Assembly (NCBI GenBank): GCA_021786265.1
Contig: JAJYNP010000244.1
Span: forward strand, 1 to 24,658
Direction: 5' to 3'
DNA length: 24,658 nt
From: Chloroflexota bacterium
GTDB lineage: Bacteria > Chloroflexota > Limnocylindria > Limnocylindrales > CSP1-4
The translations under genes were made by a program, and so were the position numbers. Positions 8,531-15,785 of this stretch are shown here, in pieces. The notes beneath the pieces were generated by a model, which was given only the letters and a program-made list of their open reading frames with translations, was not told the DNA's origin and made no database searches. Positions within the stretch are counted from its first letter, which is position 1. Each line of letters opens with the position of its first letter.

Positions 8531-9211
8531 CTACCCCGGTCCGCCCGCTCCGCCCCCGACGACGGCATCCGGCGAGCGGCGGCGTCGCTTCCTCTGCGGG
8601 AGCAGGTCGTCGATGCCACCTCCCGTGTCGTTGATACGAACCACGAACGGCCGCAGTCGCGTGTACCGGACCACGCTCAGCGAGCACGGGTCGACCTGGA
8701 TGCGCTGGAACAGGTCGAGGTGCATGCCCAGGGCATCCGCGAGCAGGGCCTTGATGACGTCGCCATGACTGCACAGGACCCAGGTCGCGTCGGCTCCCAG
8801 GCGCGCGTTCCAGTCCCGCACGGCGTCGACGGCCCGCGCCTGCACGGCCCGCAGGGGTTCCCCGTGGGGGAACTCCGCGGCGGACGGGTGAGCCTGGACC
8901 ACCCGCCAGAGCGGTTCCTTCGCGAGCGCCTTCAGGTCGTGGCCGGTCCAGTCTCCGTAGCGCACCTCGCCGACCCGTTCGTCGAGCTGAAGTTCCGGGC
9001 CGCGACCGTCGCACACGATCGCGGCCGTCTCCACGCATCGCTCCAGTGGCGAGGTCACGACCGCGGCCACCGGCACGGGCCGCAGGCGATCCCGCAGCGC
9101 CCGGGCCTGCCGCACGCCCCGTTCGTCGAGGTGGAGGCCCGGGGTCCAGCCGGAGAGGGTACGTCCCGTCGCGGTGGTCAGGCCGTGGCGGACCAGGAGC
9201 AGTGTCGGCAC
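8531..9211 (-). CDS. Histidine phosphatase, MSMEG_4193-type phosphomutase-like
   Basis: This 226-residue protein belongs to the histidine phosphatase (phosphoglycerate mutase-like) superfamily. The phosphohistidine motif is LLVRHGLTTATGRTLSGW (R8, H9, G10), the second catalytic His is in VLCSHGD (H149), and an ERCVETA segment and YGDWTG are also present. It matches the form annotated as the MSMEG_4193-family putative phosphomutase, which sits with DUF3090 and SCO1664-family genes in actinobacteria. The substrate is unknown. The C-terminal 25 residues are a basic then Gly-rich tail. The GTG at 9211 was chosen because the family starts directly at the RHG strand and a TACCAT box lies six bases upstream. 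It is the first gene of the leftward trio. Confidence 0.9.
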   Translation of the reverse strand: MPTLLLVRHGLTTATGRTLSGWTPGLHLDERGVRQARALRDRLRPVPVAAVVTSPLERCVETAAIVCDGRGPELQLDERVGEVRYGDWTGHDLKALAKEPLWRVVQAHPSAAEFPHGEPLRAVQARAVDAVRDWNARLGADATWVLCSHGDVIKALLADALGMHLDLFQRIQVDPCSLSVVRYTRLRPFVVRINDTGGGIDDLLPQRKRRRRSPDAVVGGGAGGPG

Positions 9212-9217
9212 CCCCGC

Positions 9218-9223
9218 ATGGTA
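9218..9223 (-). promoter_or_regulatory. Leaderless -10 box (TACCAT) of the phosphatase trio
   Basis: On the minus strand TACCAT ends six bases before the GTG at 9211, with no Shine-Dalgarno sequence between. This predicts transcription starting at the start codon. Confidence 0.5.
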
Positions 9224-9234
9224 CGTGGACTGCC

Positions 9235-9244
9235 GGCACGTGCC
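9235..9244. promoter_or_regulatory. Palindromic operator candidate in a divergent promoter
   Basis: GGCACGTGCC is a perfect 10-base palindrome with a CACGTG core. Its centre (9239.5) is almost exactly midway between the two divergent start codons at 9211 and 9266, and it covers the expected -35 zones of both promoters. Which protein binds it is unknown. Confidence 0.45.
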
Positions 9245-9253
9245 CGGCGGCGC

Positions 9254-9259
9254 TATGCT
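9254..9259 (+). promoter_or_regulatory. Leaderless -10 box (TATGCT) of the FAD oxidase gene
   Basis: TATGCT ends six bases before the GTG at 9266. The intervening CGGCGG is not a ribosome binding site in normal position, so a leaderless transcript is likely. Confidence 0.5.
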
Positions 9260-9265
9260 CGGCGG

Positions 9266-10870
9266 GTGCCCAGCCCGGACGAGCCGCGCGACCAATCGGG
9301 CCGGCGGGACCACGGTGCCCACGAGCCGGCGCGTGGCCACCCCTCGGTTCTGCGGCTCCGTCGGGGCCGGGGTCCGGCGAGTGGCGACCCCCTGGCCGCC
9401 GAGCTCGAGGCCATCGTCGGCCCGGACCACGTGCTCGTCGACGCGACCCTCCGCGCCGGCTACGAGGTCGACTGGACGCGGCGGTTCTCGGGCCGCGCGC
9501 GCCTGGTGGTCCGCCCGCGCACGACCGGCGAGGTCGTGCGCGTCGTGCGGGCCTGTGCCGCGGCCGCCGTCCCCGTCGTGCCACAGGGCGGCAACACGGG
9601 GCTGGTCGGCGGCGGCGTGCCGCGGGACGGCGAGGTGCTGCTGAGCCTGCGTCGCCTGGACGGGCTGGGCGAGGTGGACGCGGCGGCGATGGAGGTGACC
9701 GCCGGGGCGGGCGTGACGCTGGCGCGACTCCAGGCGTGCGCCGCTGAGGCGGGCCTCGGGTTCGGCATCGACCTGGCGGCGCGGGATTCCGCGACCGTGG
9801 GTGGGATGATCGCCACGAACGCGGGCGGTGTGCACGTGCTCCGCCACGGGCCCATGCGCGCACAGGTGGTGGGGATCGAGGCCGTGTTCGCGAGTGGCGA
9901 GGTGGTGTCGAGGATGCCGGGCCTTGCCAAGGACAACGCCGGGTATGCCCTGCCCGAGCTGCTCACGGGGAGCGAGGGCACGCTCGCGGTGATCACGCGG
10001 GCGCGGCTCCGGCTCGTGCCGGCACCCCGGCACCGTGCCGTCGCGCTGGTCGCGCTCGAGACGGGGGTGGGGCACGGCGGCGGCGCGTTCCGGTCCCGCG
10101 AGGCTCGCGCGACGGCCTCGGCGGTGGCGCTGACCGGTCGGGCGCGTTCGCGGCTCGCCTCGCTCGATGCGGCCGAGCTGTTCTTCGAGGACGGGCTTGC
10201 CCTGGTGCTGCGGCATCGCGGTGGCGAACGTCCCTTTTGCGACGCGCAGGCCGGCTACCTGCTCCTCGAATGCGCCGCGGACGCCGATCCGACCGACGAG
10301 CTCGCGGGCCTGCTGGCCGGCGCGTCCGAGGTCGCCGACGCGGTGCTCGCGGCCGACCACTCGGGGCGCCGCCGGCTCTGGGACCTGCGCGAGGCTCACA
10401 CGGACGCGATCGCCGTGGAGGGGATCGTCCACAAGCTCGACGTGAGCGTGCCGGTCGCGCGCCTGGCGGAGCTGGTGGACCTCCTTCCGGGCGCGGTGGC
10501 CGGCGGCACGAGCGGCAGGCCGGCCGTCAGCGGGCTGCCGGGGCGGTGGCCCCGCACGGGCTCGACCGCGGAGGCCGCGCCGGGCACGATCCGCCTGGTC
10601 CTCTTCGGTCACGTCGGCGACGGCAACCTGCACGTGAACATCCTGGGTCCGGCCCCGGACGAGGATGCGGCCGACGATGCGGTGCTTCGCCTCGTCGCCG
10701 GGCTCGGCGGGAGCATCAGTGCCGAACACGGCGTGGGGATCGCCAGGCGGCGCTGGCTCGGGCTCACGCGCGGTGCCGCCGACATCGCCGCAATGCGCGC
10801 GATCAAGCGTGCCCTGGATCCCGCCGGTCTGCTGAACCCGGGGGTGCTGTTCGAGCGAGGCGCGCGCTGA
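9266..10870 (+). CDS. FAD-linked 2-hydroxyacid dehydrogenase (GlcD/D-lactate dehydrogenase family)
   Basis: This 534-residue flavoprotein oxidises a 2-hydroxyacid, such as D-lactate, glycolate or a related acid, to the 2-oxoacid. The FAD_binding_4 domain (about 45-250) shows RPRTTGEVVRVVRAC, PQGGNTGLVGGGVP (107-120), ATNAGG and KDNAGYALPELLTGSEGTLAVIT-type FAD contacts (222-244). The FAD-oxidase C-terminal domain carries GHVGDGNLHVN (H449) and SAEHGVG (H488), the usual metal and substrate residues. A Gly/Pro-rich insert of about 30 residues precedes GHVGDGN. The first 40 residues are Arg-rich and unlike the family, so the true start could be slightly later; GTG 9266 is supported by the TATGCT box. 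The substrate cannot be decided from sequence alone. Confidence 0.93.
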   Translation: MPSPDEPRDQSGRRDHGAHEPARGHPSVLRLRRGRGPASGDPLAAELEAIVGPDHVLVDATLRAGYEVDWTRRFSGRARLVVRPRTTGEVVRVVRACAAAAVPVVPQGGNTGLVGGGVPRDGEVLLSLRRLDGLGEVDAAAMEVTAGAGVTLARLQACAAEAGLGFGIDLAARDSATVGGMIATNAGGVHVLRHGPMRAQVVGIEAVFASGEVVSRMPGLAKDNAGYALPELLTGSEGTLAVITRARLRLVPAPRHRAVALVALETGVGHGGGAFRSREARATASAVALTGRARSRLASLDAAELFFEDGLALVLRHRGGERPFCDAQAGYLLLECAADADPTDELAGLLAGASEVADAVLAADHSGRRRLWDLREAHTDAIAVEGIVHKLDVSVPVARLAELVDLLPGAVAGGTSGRPAVSGLPGRWPRTGSTAEAAPGTIRLVLFGHVGDGNLHVNILGPAPDEDAADDAVLRLVAGLGGSISAEHGVGIARRRWLGLTRGAADIAAMRAIKRALDPAGLLNPGVLFERGAR

Positions 10871-10895
10871 CGTTCGGGCGGAAACCTACCCGTTC

Positions 10896-10914
10896 GAGCA
10901 GGATCGGCCTGCTC
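10896..10914 (+). terminator. Hairpin after the FAD oxidase gene
   Basis: GAGCAGG-ATCGG-CCTGCTC is a perfect 7-base stem with a 5-base loop, 25 bases after the stop codon. Only ATT follows, so the T-tract is poor. Confidence 0.45.
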
Positions 10915-11133
10915 ATTCCGGCCTGGCGATCGGCACAATGCCCAGCGGGGTAGGGGCCGCTCGGCCCTTGAGCGCGGACCCCGTCGATTGTTCACTCGAC
11001 ACCGAGGCGCGGCTCCCGGATCCCCCCTCCGGACGCCGCGCCCCTGTCGTTCCCGGCGGCCCCACCGACCCTCCGCCCGAGGTTCCGCGCCGGGTCGATC
11101 CCCCCGCTGACGGCGGTCCGGCCCGCCTGGCGT

Positions 11134-11139
11134 TACGCT
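11134..11139 (+). promoter_or_regulatory. Leaderless -10 box (TACGCT) of the GH15 gene
   Basis: TACGCT ends six bases before the ATG at 11146, with no ribosome binding site between. Confidence 0.5.
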
Positions 11140-11145
11140 GCGTCC

Positions 11146-13620
11146 ATGACAGCCGATCCGTCCCCCGGCACGCAGTCCCCCGCTCCCCTCCAGGTCTCCG
11201 GCGACGCCCCCGGGTCGCCCGGCATTGCCCCGACGTGGTCGAGCAGCGCGAAGGATGCCGTGGGCACCTCGCACTACGCGAGCAGAGTCTGGTTCACGGT
11301 CGGTCACGGGATCCTCAACGAGGTCTACTGGCCCCGCGTCGATCGTCCCCAGATCCGCGACCTCGGGTTCATCGTGGCGGACGACGCCGGCTTCTGGAGC
11401 GAGGTCAAGCGCGACGCCGAGTCCGACGTCCGGTTCGTGGAGCCGGGCGTGCCCGCCGCGATCGCCGTCCACCGTCACGCCGCGTACGAGCTGACCCTCC
11501 GGATCTGCGCGGACGACCATGCCGACGTGATCCGCATCGAAGCCCGCCTGGAGGACCTCCGCGGGCCCGTGGACGGGGAGGGAGCGGCGCGCCCCCTGCG
11601 CCTCTACCCGCTGCTCGCCCCGCACCTGGGGTTCAGTGGCCTGCATAACCGTGCGTGGACCGGCACGTACAAGGGACGCCCCACGCTGTTCGCCGCCGAC
11701 GACCCCTATGCGCTCGCGCTCGCGTCCGATCCGCCGGCCGCGCGGCAGAGCGTGGGGTACGTGGGCGCGTCGGACGGGTGGCAGGACTTCGCCCGGAACG
11801 GCCGGATGACATGGACGTACGACGCGACCGGCGAGGGGAACGTGGCCGGGATGGCCGAGATCCCGCTGCGCGACGGCGTCGCCCAGATCGCGCTCGGCTT
11901 CGGCAGGCGTCCCGAGGAGGCGGCGCTCCAGGTCGCGTCGGCGCTGGTCGGACACTTCGAGACGGCCTGGGACGAGTACATCGCGAACTGGCACGGGTTC
12001 GCCCGAACGTGCGTGCCGCCGCCGGAGCAGCTCGGTGACGAGCTCGGCCGCCTGTACAGGGACTCGGCCGCCGTGCTGCGGACCCACCAGGACCGGACGG
12101 CGCCGGGTGCCACCGTCGCGAGCCTGTCGATCCCCTGGGGCAACGCCCGGAACGATCTCGGCGGCTACCACCTGGTCTGGTCGCGCGACCTGGTCGAGTC
12201 GGCGGGCGCGCTCGTGGCGCTGGGCGCCCACGCGTCCGCCAGGCGCACGCTCGCGTATCTCGTGGCGACCCAGGAGCCCGACGGGCACTGGGTGCAGAAC
12301 CAGTGGGTGGACGGCGTCCCCTACTGGCGGGGGGTACAGCTGGACGAGGCGGCGTATCCCGTCCTGCTGGTCGGCGCGCTGCGGCGCTCGGGCGGGACGC
12401 ACATGCACGGGCGTGTCGGCGACGAGGCCACCGCGTTCGTCGATCTCGTGACCGGGCCGGCCCTCGACCGGATGATCGAGGCGGCCGCGTCGTTCATCGC
12501 GCGGACCGGTCCCGCAACCCAGCAGGACCGCTGGGAGGAGAACGCCGGCCTGACCCCCTCCACGCTCGCTCCCGTCGTCGCGGCGCTGGTGGTGGCCGCC
12601 GAGCACCTCCCCGAGCCGGCCGCCGGCTACTGCCTGGAGCTGGCCGACGACTGGAACGCGTCGATCGAGGACTGGACGTACGCGCGCGGCACGCCGCTGG
12701 CGAAAGCGCACGGGGTGGACGGGTACTACGTGCGGATCGCGTCGCCCGACGTGCTGGAGGGGGCCCCGATCTCCACCGCCGTGCCCGTCCGGAACCGCCC
12801 GCCGGGCGCGTCCATGGTCCCGGCCGACGAGATGGTCGGGACCGACTTCCTGGCCCTGGTGCGCTTCGGGCTCCGGCGCCCTGACGACCTGCGCATTCTC
12901 TCGACGCTCACGGTCGCCGACGCGCTGCTGCGCACCGACACGCCGAGCGGCCCGGTCTGGCACCGCTACAACGGCGACGGCTACGGAGAACACGCCGACG
13001 GCAGCCCGTTCGACGGAACCGGGATCGGGCGAGGATGGCCCCTGCTGGTGGGCGAGCGCGGGCACTACGAGCTGGAGGCCGGGCGCGACGCACGACCCTA
13101 CCTCGAGGCGATGCTCCGGCTCGGGTCGCGGGGCGGCATGCTGCCCGAGCAGGACTGGGACACCGACGACATCCCCGGCCGCGGGCTGGCGTGCGGCCGG
13201 CCGTCGGGGTCGGCGATGCCGCTCGCCTGGGCGCATGCCGAGTACGTCAAGCTGGCGCGGTCCGTCGCGCTCGGGCACGCCATCGACCGCCCCGAGGCCG
13301 CCTGGCAGCGCTACCGGGGAATGGCGCCGAAGCCGGTCCGTGCGACCTGGCGCTTCACCGCGCCGCGCCCCTCGATGGCGGCGGGACGGACGCTGCGCTT
13401 CGAGCTGCTCGCGCCGTGCCGGGTCCACTGCTCGCTCGACGGCTGGGCCACGGTGCTCGACGTCGAGGCCCGCGACACCGGCCTCGGCGTCTGGGTGGCC
13501 GACGTGCCCGGTTCGGACCGGCTGCCGCCGGGCGCCGCCGTCGACGCGACCTTCTACTGGCTGCAGGCCGGCCGCTGGGAGGGCCGCAACGTGCGTGTTG
13601 CGGTGGTGGACGCCGGGTAG
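11146..13620 (+). CDS. GH15 glucoamylase/glucodextranase-like enzyme
   Basis: This 824-residue enzyme should release glucose from the non-reducing ends of alpha-glucans. It has the bacterial three-part layout: an N-terminal beta domain (about 25-270, with SRVWFTVGHGILNEVYWPRVD), an (alpha/alpha)6 catalytic barrel (about 290-690) and a C-terminal beta domain. The catalytic acid is E464 in RWEENAG and the base E668 in MLPEQDWD; their 204-residue separation is close to that of characterised bacterial GH15 enzymes. YHLVWSRDLVES and NQWVDGVPYW are further substrate-site motifs. There is no signal peptide, so the enzyme is probably cytosolic, acting on glycogen or imported dextrins. Glucoamylase versus glucodextranase (alpha-1,6) specificity cannot be settled here. 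The glucose dehydrogenase gene begins 38 bases downstream. Confidence 0.93.
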   Translation: MTADPSPGTQSPAPLQVSGDAPGSPGIAPTWSSSAKDAVGTSHYASRVWFTVGHGILNEVYWPRVDRPQIRDLGFIVADDAGFWSEVKRDAESDVRFVEPGVPAAIAVHRHAAYELTLRICADDHADVIRIEARLEDLRGPVDGEGAARPLRLYPLLAPHLGFSGLHNRAWTGTYKGRPTLFAADDPYALALASDPPAARQSVGYVGASDGWQDFARNGRMTWTYDATGEGNVAGMAEIPLRDGVAQIALGFGRRPEEAALQVASALVGHFETAWDEYIANWHGFARTCVPPPEQLGDELGRLYRDSAAVLRTHQDRTAPGATVASLSIPWGNARNDLGGYHLVWSRDLVESAGALVALGAHASARRTLAYLVATQEPDGHWVQNQWVDGVPYWRGVQLDEAAYPVLLVGALRRSGGTHMHGRVGDEATAFVDLVTGPALDRMIEAAASFIARTGPATQQDRWEENAGLTPSTLAPVVAALVVAAEHLPEPAAGYCLELADDWNASIEDWTYARGTPLAKAHGVDGYYVRIASPDVLEGAPISTAVPVRNRPPGASMVPADEMVGTDFLALVRFGLRRPDDLRILSTLTVADALLRTDTPSGPVWHRYNGDGYGEHADGSPFDGTGIGRGWPLLVGERGHYELEAGRDARPYLEAMLRLGSRGGMLPEQDWDTDDIPGRGLACGRPSGSAMPLAWAHAEYVKLARSVALGHAIDRPEAAWQRYRGMAPKPVRATWRFTAPRPSMAAGRTLRFELLAPCRVHCSLDGWATVLDVEARDTGLGVWVADVPGSDRLPPGAAVDATFYWLQAGRWEGRNVRVAVVDAG

Positions 13621-13645
13621 TGCGGGCCCGACCCCGCGTCGGGCC

Positions 13646-13651
13646 TACCAT
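13646..13651 (+). promoter_or_regulatory. Leaderless -10 box (TACCAT) of the glucose dehydrogenase gene
   Basis: TACCAT ends seven bases before the ATG at 13659, giving this gene its own promoter despite the short gap after GH15. The in-frame ATG at 13650 overlaps the box itself and is therefore an unlikely start. Confidence 0.5.
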
Positions 13652-13658
13652 GCCGGGC

Positions 13659-14768
13659 ATGAAGGCGATCGCCGTCCATCCCCGCGTCCCCAACTCCATC
13701 CACCTGCGCGACATCCCGGAGCCGTCGATCGACAGCGTCCCCGGCGGCCGCGGCGTGCTCGTCGAGGTCATCCGCGTCGGTGTCGACGGCACCGACCGCG
13801 ACATCCTGCAGGGCCTCTACGGCGCTCCGCCGCCCGGTGACGACTTCCTGGTCAACGGCCACGAGAATCTCGGGCGGGTCCTCCAGGTGGGGCCGAACGT
13901 GCCGGGCCGGATCAAGTCGGGCTCGCTCGTCGTGACCACCGTCCGGCGCCCCGGCACGAGCCTCTACGACGCGATCGGCATGCAGGACATGACCACCGAC
14001 ACGGTCTACTACGAGCGCGGCATCAACCTGCTGCACGGCTACCTGTCGGAACGGTACGTGGACGCCGCGGACTACATGGTGCCGCTGCCCGAATCGCTGG
14101 CCTCGACCGGCTGCCTCCTCGAGCCGTTCACGGTGGCCGAGAAGGGGATCCGGCAGGCCGTCGAGATCCAGCGCCGCCTCCGGGTGTGGAGACCCGCCCG
14201 CGCCTGCGTGCTCGGCGCCGGGTCGATCGGGCTCATCGCGACCATGTTGCTCCGGCTGCGGGGGGTCGAGGTGGCGGTCTACTCGCGCCGCCCGCGCCCG
14301 TACCGCAACAGCGATCTCGCCGAAGAGCTCGGGGCGGTGTACGTCTCCTCATCCGACACCACACTGCCGCAGGCCGCGGCCGCTCACGGCCCCTTCGACC
14401 TGATGTTCGAGGCGACCGGGTACGGCCCGATGGCGTTCGAGGCGGCCGCCAGCCTCGGTACGGACGGAGTGCTGGTCCTGGCCTCCGTGACGGGTGGCGA
14501 CACCACGGCGACGGTCCCCGCCGACCGGATCAACCAGGGGTTCGTGCTGGGCAACAAGGTGATGGTCGGGACGGTCAACGCGGCGCTCGAGGACTTCGAG
14601 CAGGGCGTGTCCGACATGGTCGCCGCCGAGGCGTTCCATCCGGGATGGCTCGCGAAGCTGCTGACCACGCGCGTCGCCGGCCTGGCCGCCTTCCAGGACC
14701 TCGCCGACCACCTGCTGAACGACAAGTCGGCGATCAAGACGTTCGTGGAGGTCAAATCGCCCGCGTGA
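13659..14768 (+). CDS. gdh: Glucose 1-dehydrogenase, haloarchaeal-type zinc MDR enzyme
   Basis: This 369-residue medium-chain dehydrogenase should oxidise glucose to gluconolactone with NAD(P)+. It opens with MKAIAVHP and contains VGVDGTDRDIL, where D43 replaces the zinc-ligand Cys of Sulfolobus-type enzymes, then NGHENLG (H68, E69) and LLEPFTVAEK (E155). From memory, the same Asp/His/Glu ligand set is found in the Haloferax mediterranei enzyme, and the VRRPG...YYERGINLLHGY region also resembles that enzyme. The four-Cys structural zinc lobe is absent. The Rossmann motif is VLGAGSIGL, followed by basic SRRPRP, which would suit NADP. The upstream GH15 enzyme would supply its glucose. Another sugar dehydrogenase of the same family remains possible. 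Confidence 0.88.
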   Translation: MKAIAVHPRVPNSIHLRDIPEPSIDSVPGGRGVLVEVIRVGVDGTDRDILQGLYGAPPPGDDFLVNGHENLGRVLQVGPNVPGRIKSGSLVVTTVRRPGTSLYDAIGMQDMTTDTVYYERGINLLHGYLSERYVDAADYMVPLPESLASTGCLLEPFTVAEKGIRQAVEIQRRLRVWRPARACVLGAGSIGLIATMLLRLRGVEVAVYSRRPRPYRNSDLAEELGAVYVSSSDTTLPQAAAAHGPFDLMFEATGYGPMAFEAAASLGTDGVLVLASVTGGDTTATVPADRINQGFVLGNKVMVGTVNAALEDFEQGVSDMVAAEAFHPGWLAKLLTTRVAGLAAFQDLADHLLNDKSAIKTFVEVKSPA

Positions 14769-14825
14769 TTGCGGGCGCCCGCTGCTGAGGCCCCACGCGC
14801 GACCGCCTGATCGGCGCTCCGGCGC

Positions 14826-14853
14826 TGGTGCTCGCGTCCACGTGGTGCTCGCG
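14826..14853. repeat. 11-base direct repeat upstream of the PadR promoter
   Basis: TGGTGCTCGCG occurs at 14826-14836 and again at 14843-14853, a 17-base period. The second copy ends six bases before the TTGACA -35 box, a position suited to an activator or repressor site. It may also be chance in GC-rich DNA. Confidence 0.45.
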
Positions 14854-14859
14854 GCACCC

Positions 14860-14888
14860 TTGACACAGGCAATGTAACGATATATCGT
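14860..14888 (+). promoter_or_regulatory. Sigma-70-type promoter of the PadR gene
   Basis: A perfect TTGACA (14860-14865) is followed after 17 bases by TATCGT (14883-14888). It is the only strong -35/-10 pair I find in the window, and predicts a leader of about 38 bases with a ribosome binding site. Confidence 0.75.
14877..14888. promoter_or_regulatory. Palindromic operator overlapping the PadR -10 box
   Basis: ACGATATATCGT is a perfect 12-base palindrome that covers the whole -10 box. A dimeric repressor bound here would block RNA polymerase. Since it directly precedes a PadR gene, autorepression is the simplest reading. Confidence 0.65.
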
Positions 14889-14932
14889 GATGCCGCGCAA
14901 ACAGTGCGCGATACACACAGGAGACGAGCAGC

Positions 14933-15589
14933 ATGCTGTTCGACGAGAACCGGCCGCCCCGGATGGGCGGCCAGATGGCGGGCTGCGGTCGCTTCCGCGG
15001 ACACCACGGTGAGGGACCCGGGCCGGGCCACTTCCGCGGCCCCGGGCCGTTCGGCGGAGCCCGCATGCACGGGTTCGGGGGCCCATTCCGAGGACGGGGC
15101 AGGATGGCGCGGCGTGGCGACGTCCGGACCGCGATCCTGGCCCTGCTGGCCGAGAAGCCCATGCACGGATACCAGGTCATCCAGGAGCTCGAGGCGCGCA
15201 GCGATGGACGGTGGCGCCCCAGCGCCGGCTCCGTCTATCCGACGCTGCAGCAGCTCGAGGACGAGGGGCTGGTCCGCAGTGAGGAGATCGACGGCCGGCG
15301 CGTGTTCAGCCTGACGGACTCGGGCCGGACCGAGACGACCCGGCGCGGTGAGACGGCGGGCGCGCCCTGGGAGACGGCGGGGACCGCCGGCGACGACGCC
15401 GCGTTCGACCTGCGCCGCCTGAGCTTCCAGGTGGGGGCGGCGGCCATGCAGGTTGCGCAGGTGGGCTCGTCCCGCTCGCTCGACCAGGCCCGCGACATCC
15501 TCACGGACGCACGGCGGCGGCTGTACCGGCTGCTCGCGGAAGACGAATCGGAGGGCGCGGCCGAGGAGGGCGCCCCGCGCGAGGGCTGA
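14933..15589 (+). CDS. PadR-family transcriptional regulator with Gly/His/Arg-rich N-terminus
   Basis: This 218-residue protein has a PadR winged helix at about 58-135: RGDVRTAILALLAEKPMHGYQVIQELE, then SVYPTLQQLEDEGLVRSEEIDGRRVFSLTDSG. A C-terminal helical part (about 155-205) should mediate dimer formation. The first 57 residues are an unusual Gly/Arg/His/Pro-rich, probably disordered stretch. The start is firm: AGGAG (14919-14923) is nine bases before the ATG, behind a good promoter and a palindromic site. PadR proteins repress neighbouring genes, often for drug export or envelope stress, but no transporter lies beside this one, so the target beyond its own promoter is unknown. Confidence 0.92.
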   Translation: MLFDENRPPRMGGQMAGCGRFRGHHGEGPGPGHFRGPGPFGGARMHGFGGPFRGRGRMARRGDVRTAILALLAEKPMHGYQVIQELEARSDGRWRPSAGSVYPTLQQLEDEGLVRSEEIDGRRVFSLTDSGRTETTRRGETAGAPWETAGTAGDDAAFDLRRLSFQVGAAAMQVAQVGSSRSLDQARDILTDARRRLYRLLAEDESEGAAEEGAPREG

Positions 15590-15590
15590 C

Positions 15591-15612
15591 CGGCCGGAGG
15601 GAGCGCCGGCCG
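15591..15612 (+). terminator. Hairpin directly after the PadR gene
   Basis: CGGCCGG (15591-15597) and CCGGCCG (15606-15612) pair in a 7-base stem with an 8-base loop, starting one base after the stop codon. There is no T-tract. Confidence 0.45.
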
Positions 15613-15785
15613 CCCGGGTCAGCCAGGCTCGCCGGCGCCCGGCTCGATCCCGTCGATCGAGGTCTCGATGAGGGGGCTGTGACGGGCCTCGCCTGCTCGC
15701 CTCGAGGTCGTCGCACCCCCACGCCCTGGCTACGTGGAGAAGGACCGCCCGCCGCCCCGGTGCTCCTTCGGTGTTGCTGGGCCGC

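Larger units (their letters stand above)
10871..11145. other. 275-base intergenic region
   Basis: This contains the hairpin at 10896-10914 and, at the far end, the promoter of the GH15 gene. The open frame that crosses it runs out of frame into the GH15 gene and shows no recognisable protein. Confidence 0.5.

Noticed and set aside
7175..9265. In-frame upstream extension of the FAD oxidase (about 700 codons)
   Set aside because: It runs antisense through three well-supported genes; the family begins after 9266 and a -10 box precedes that GTG.
10938..11648. 236-codon frame starting after a CACAAT sequence
   Set aside because: It overlaps the GH15 gene out of frame and is Arg/Pro-rich without any domain.
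10609..13428. 939-codon minus-strand frame opposite GH15
   Set aside because: It is an antisense shadow of a gene with intact catalytic residues.
14771..14782. GCGGGCGCCCGC as a terminator of the glucose dehydrogenase gene
   Set aside because: It is a perfect palindrome with no room for a loop beyond a short stem and no T-tract; too weak to call.
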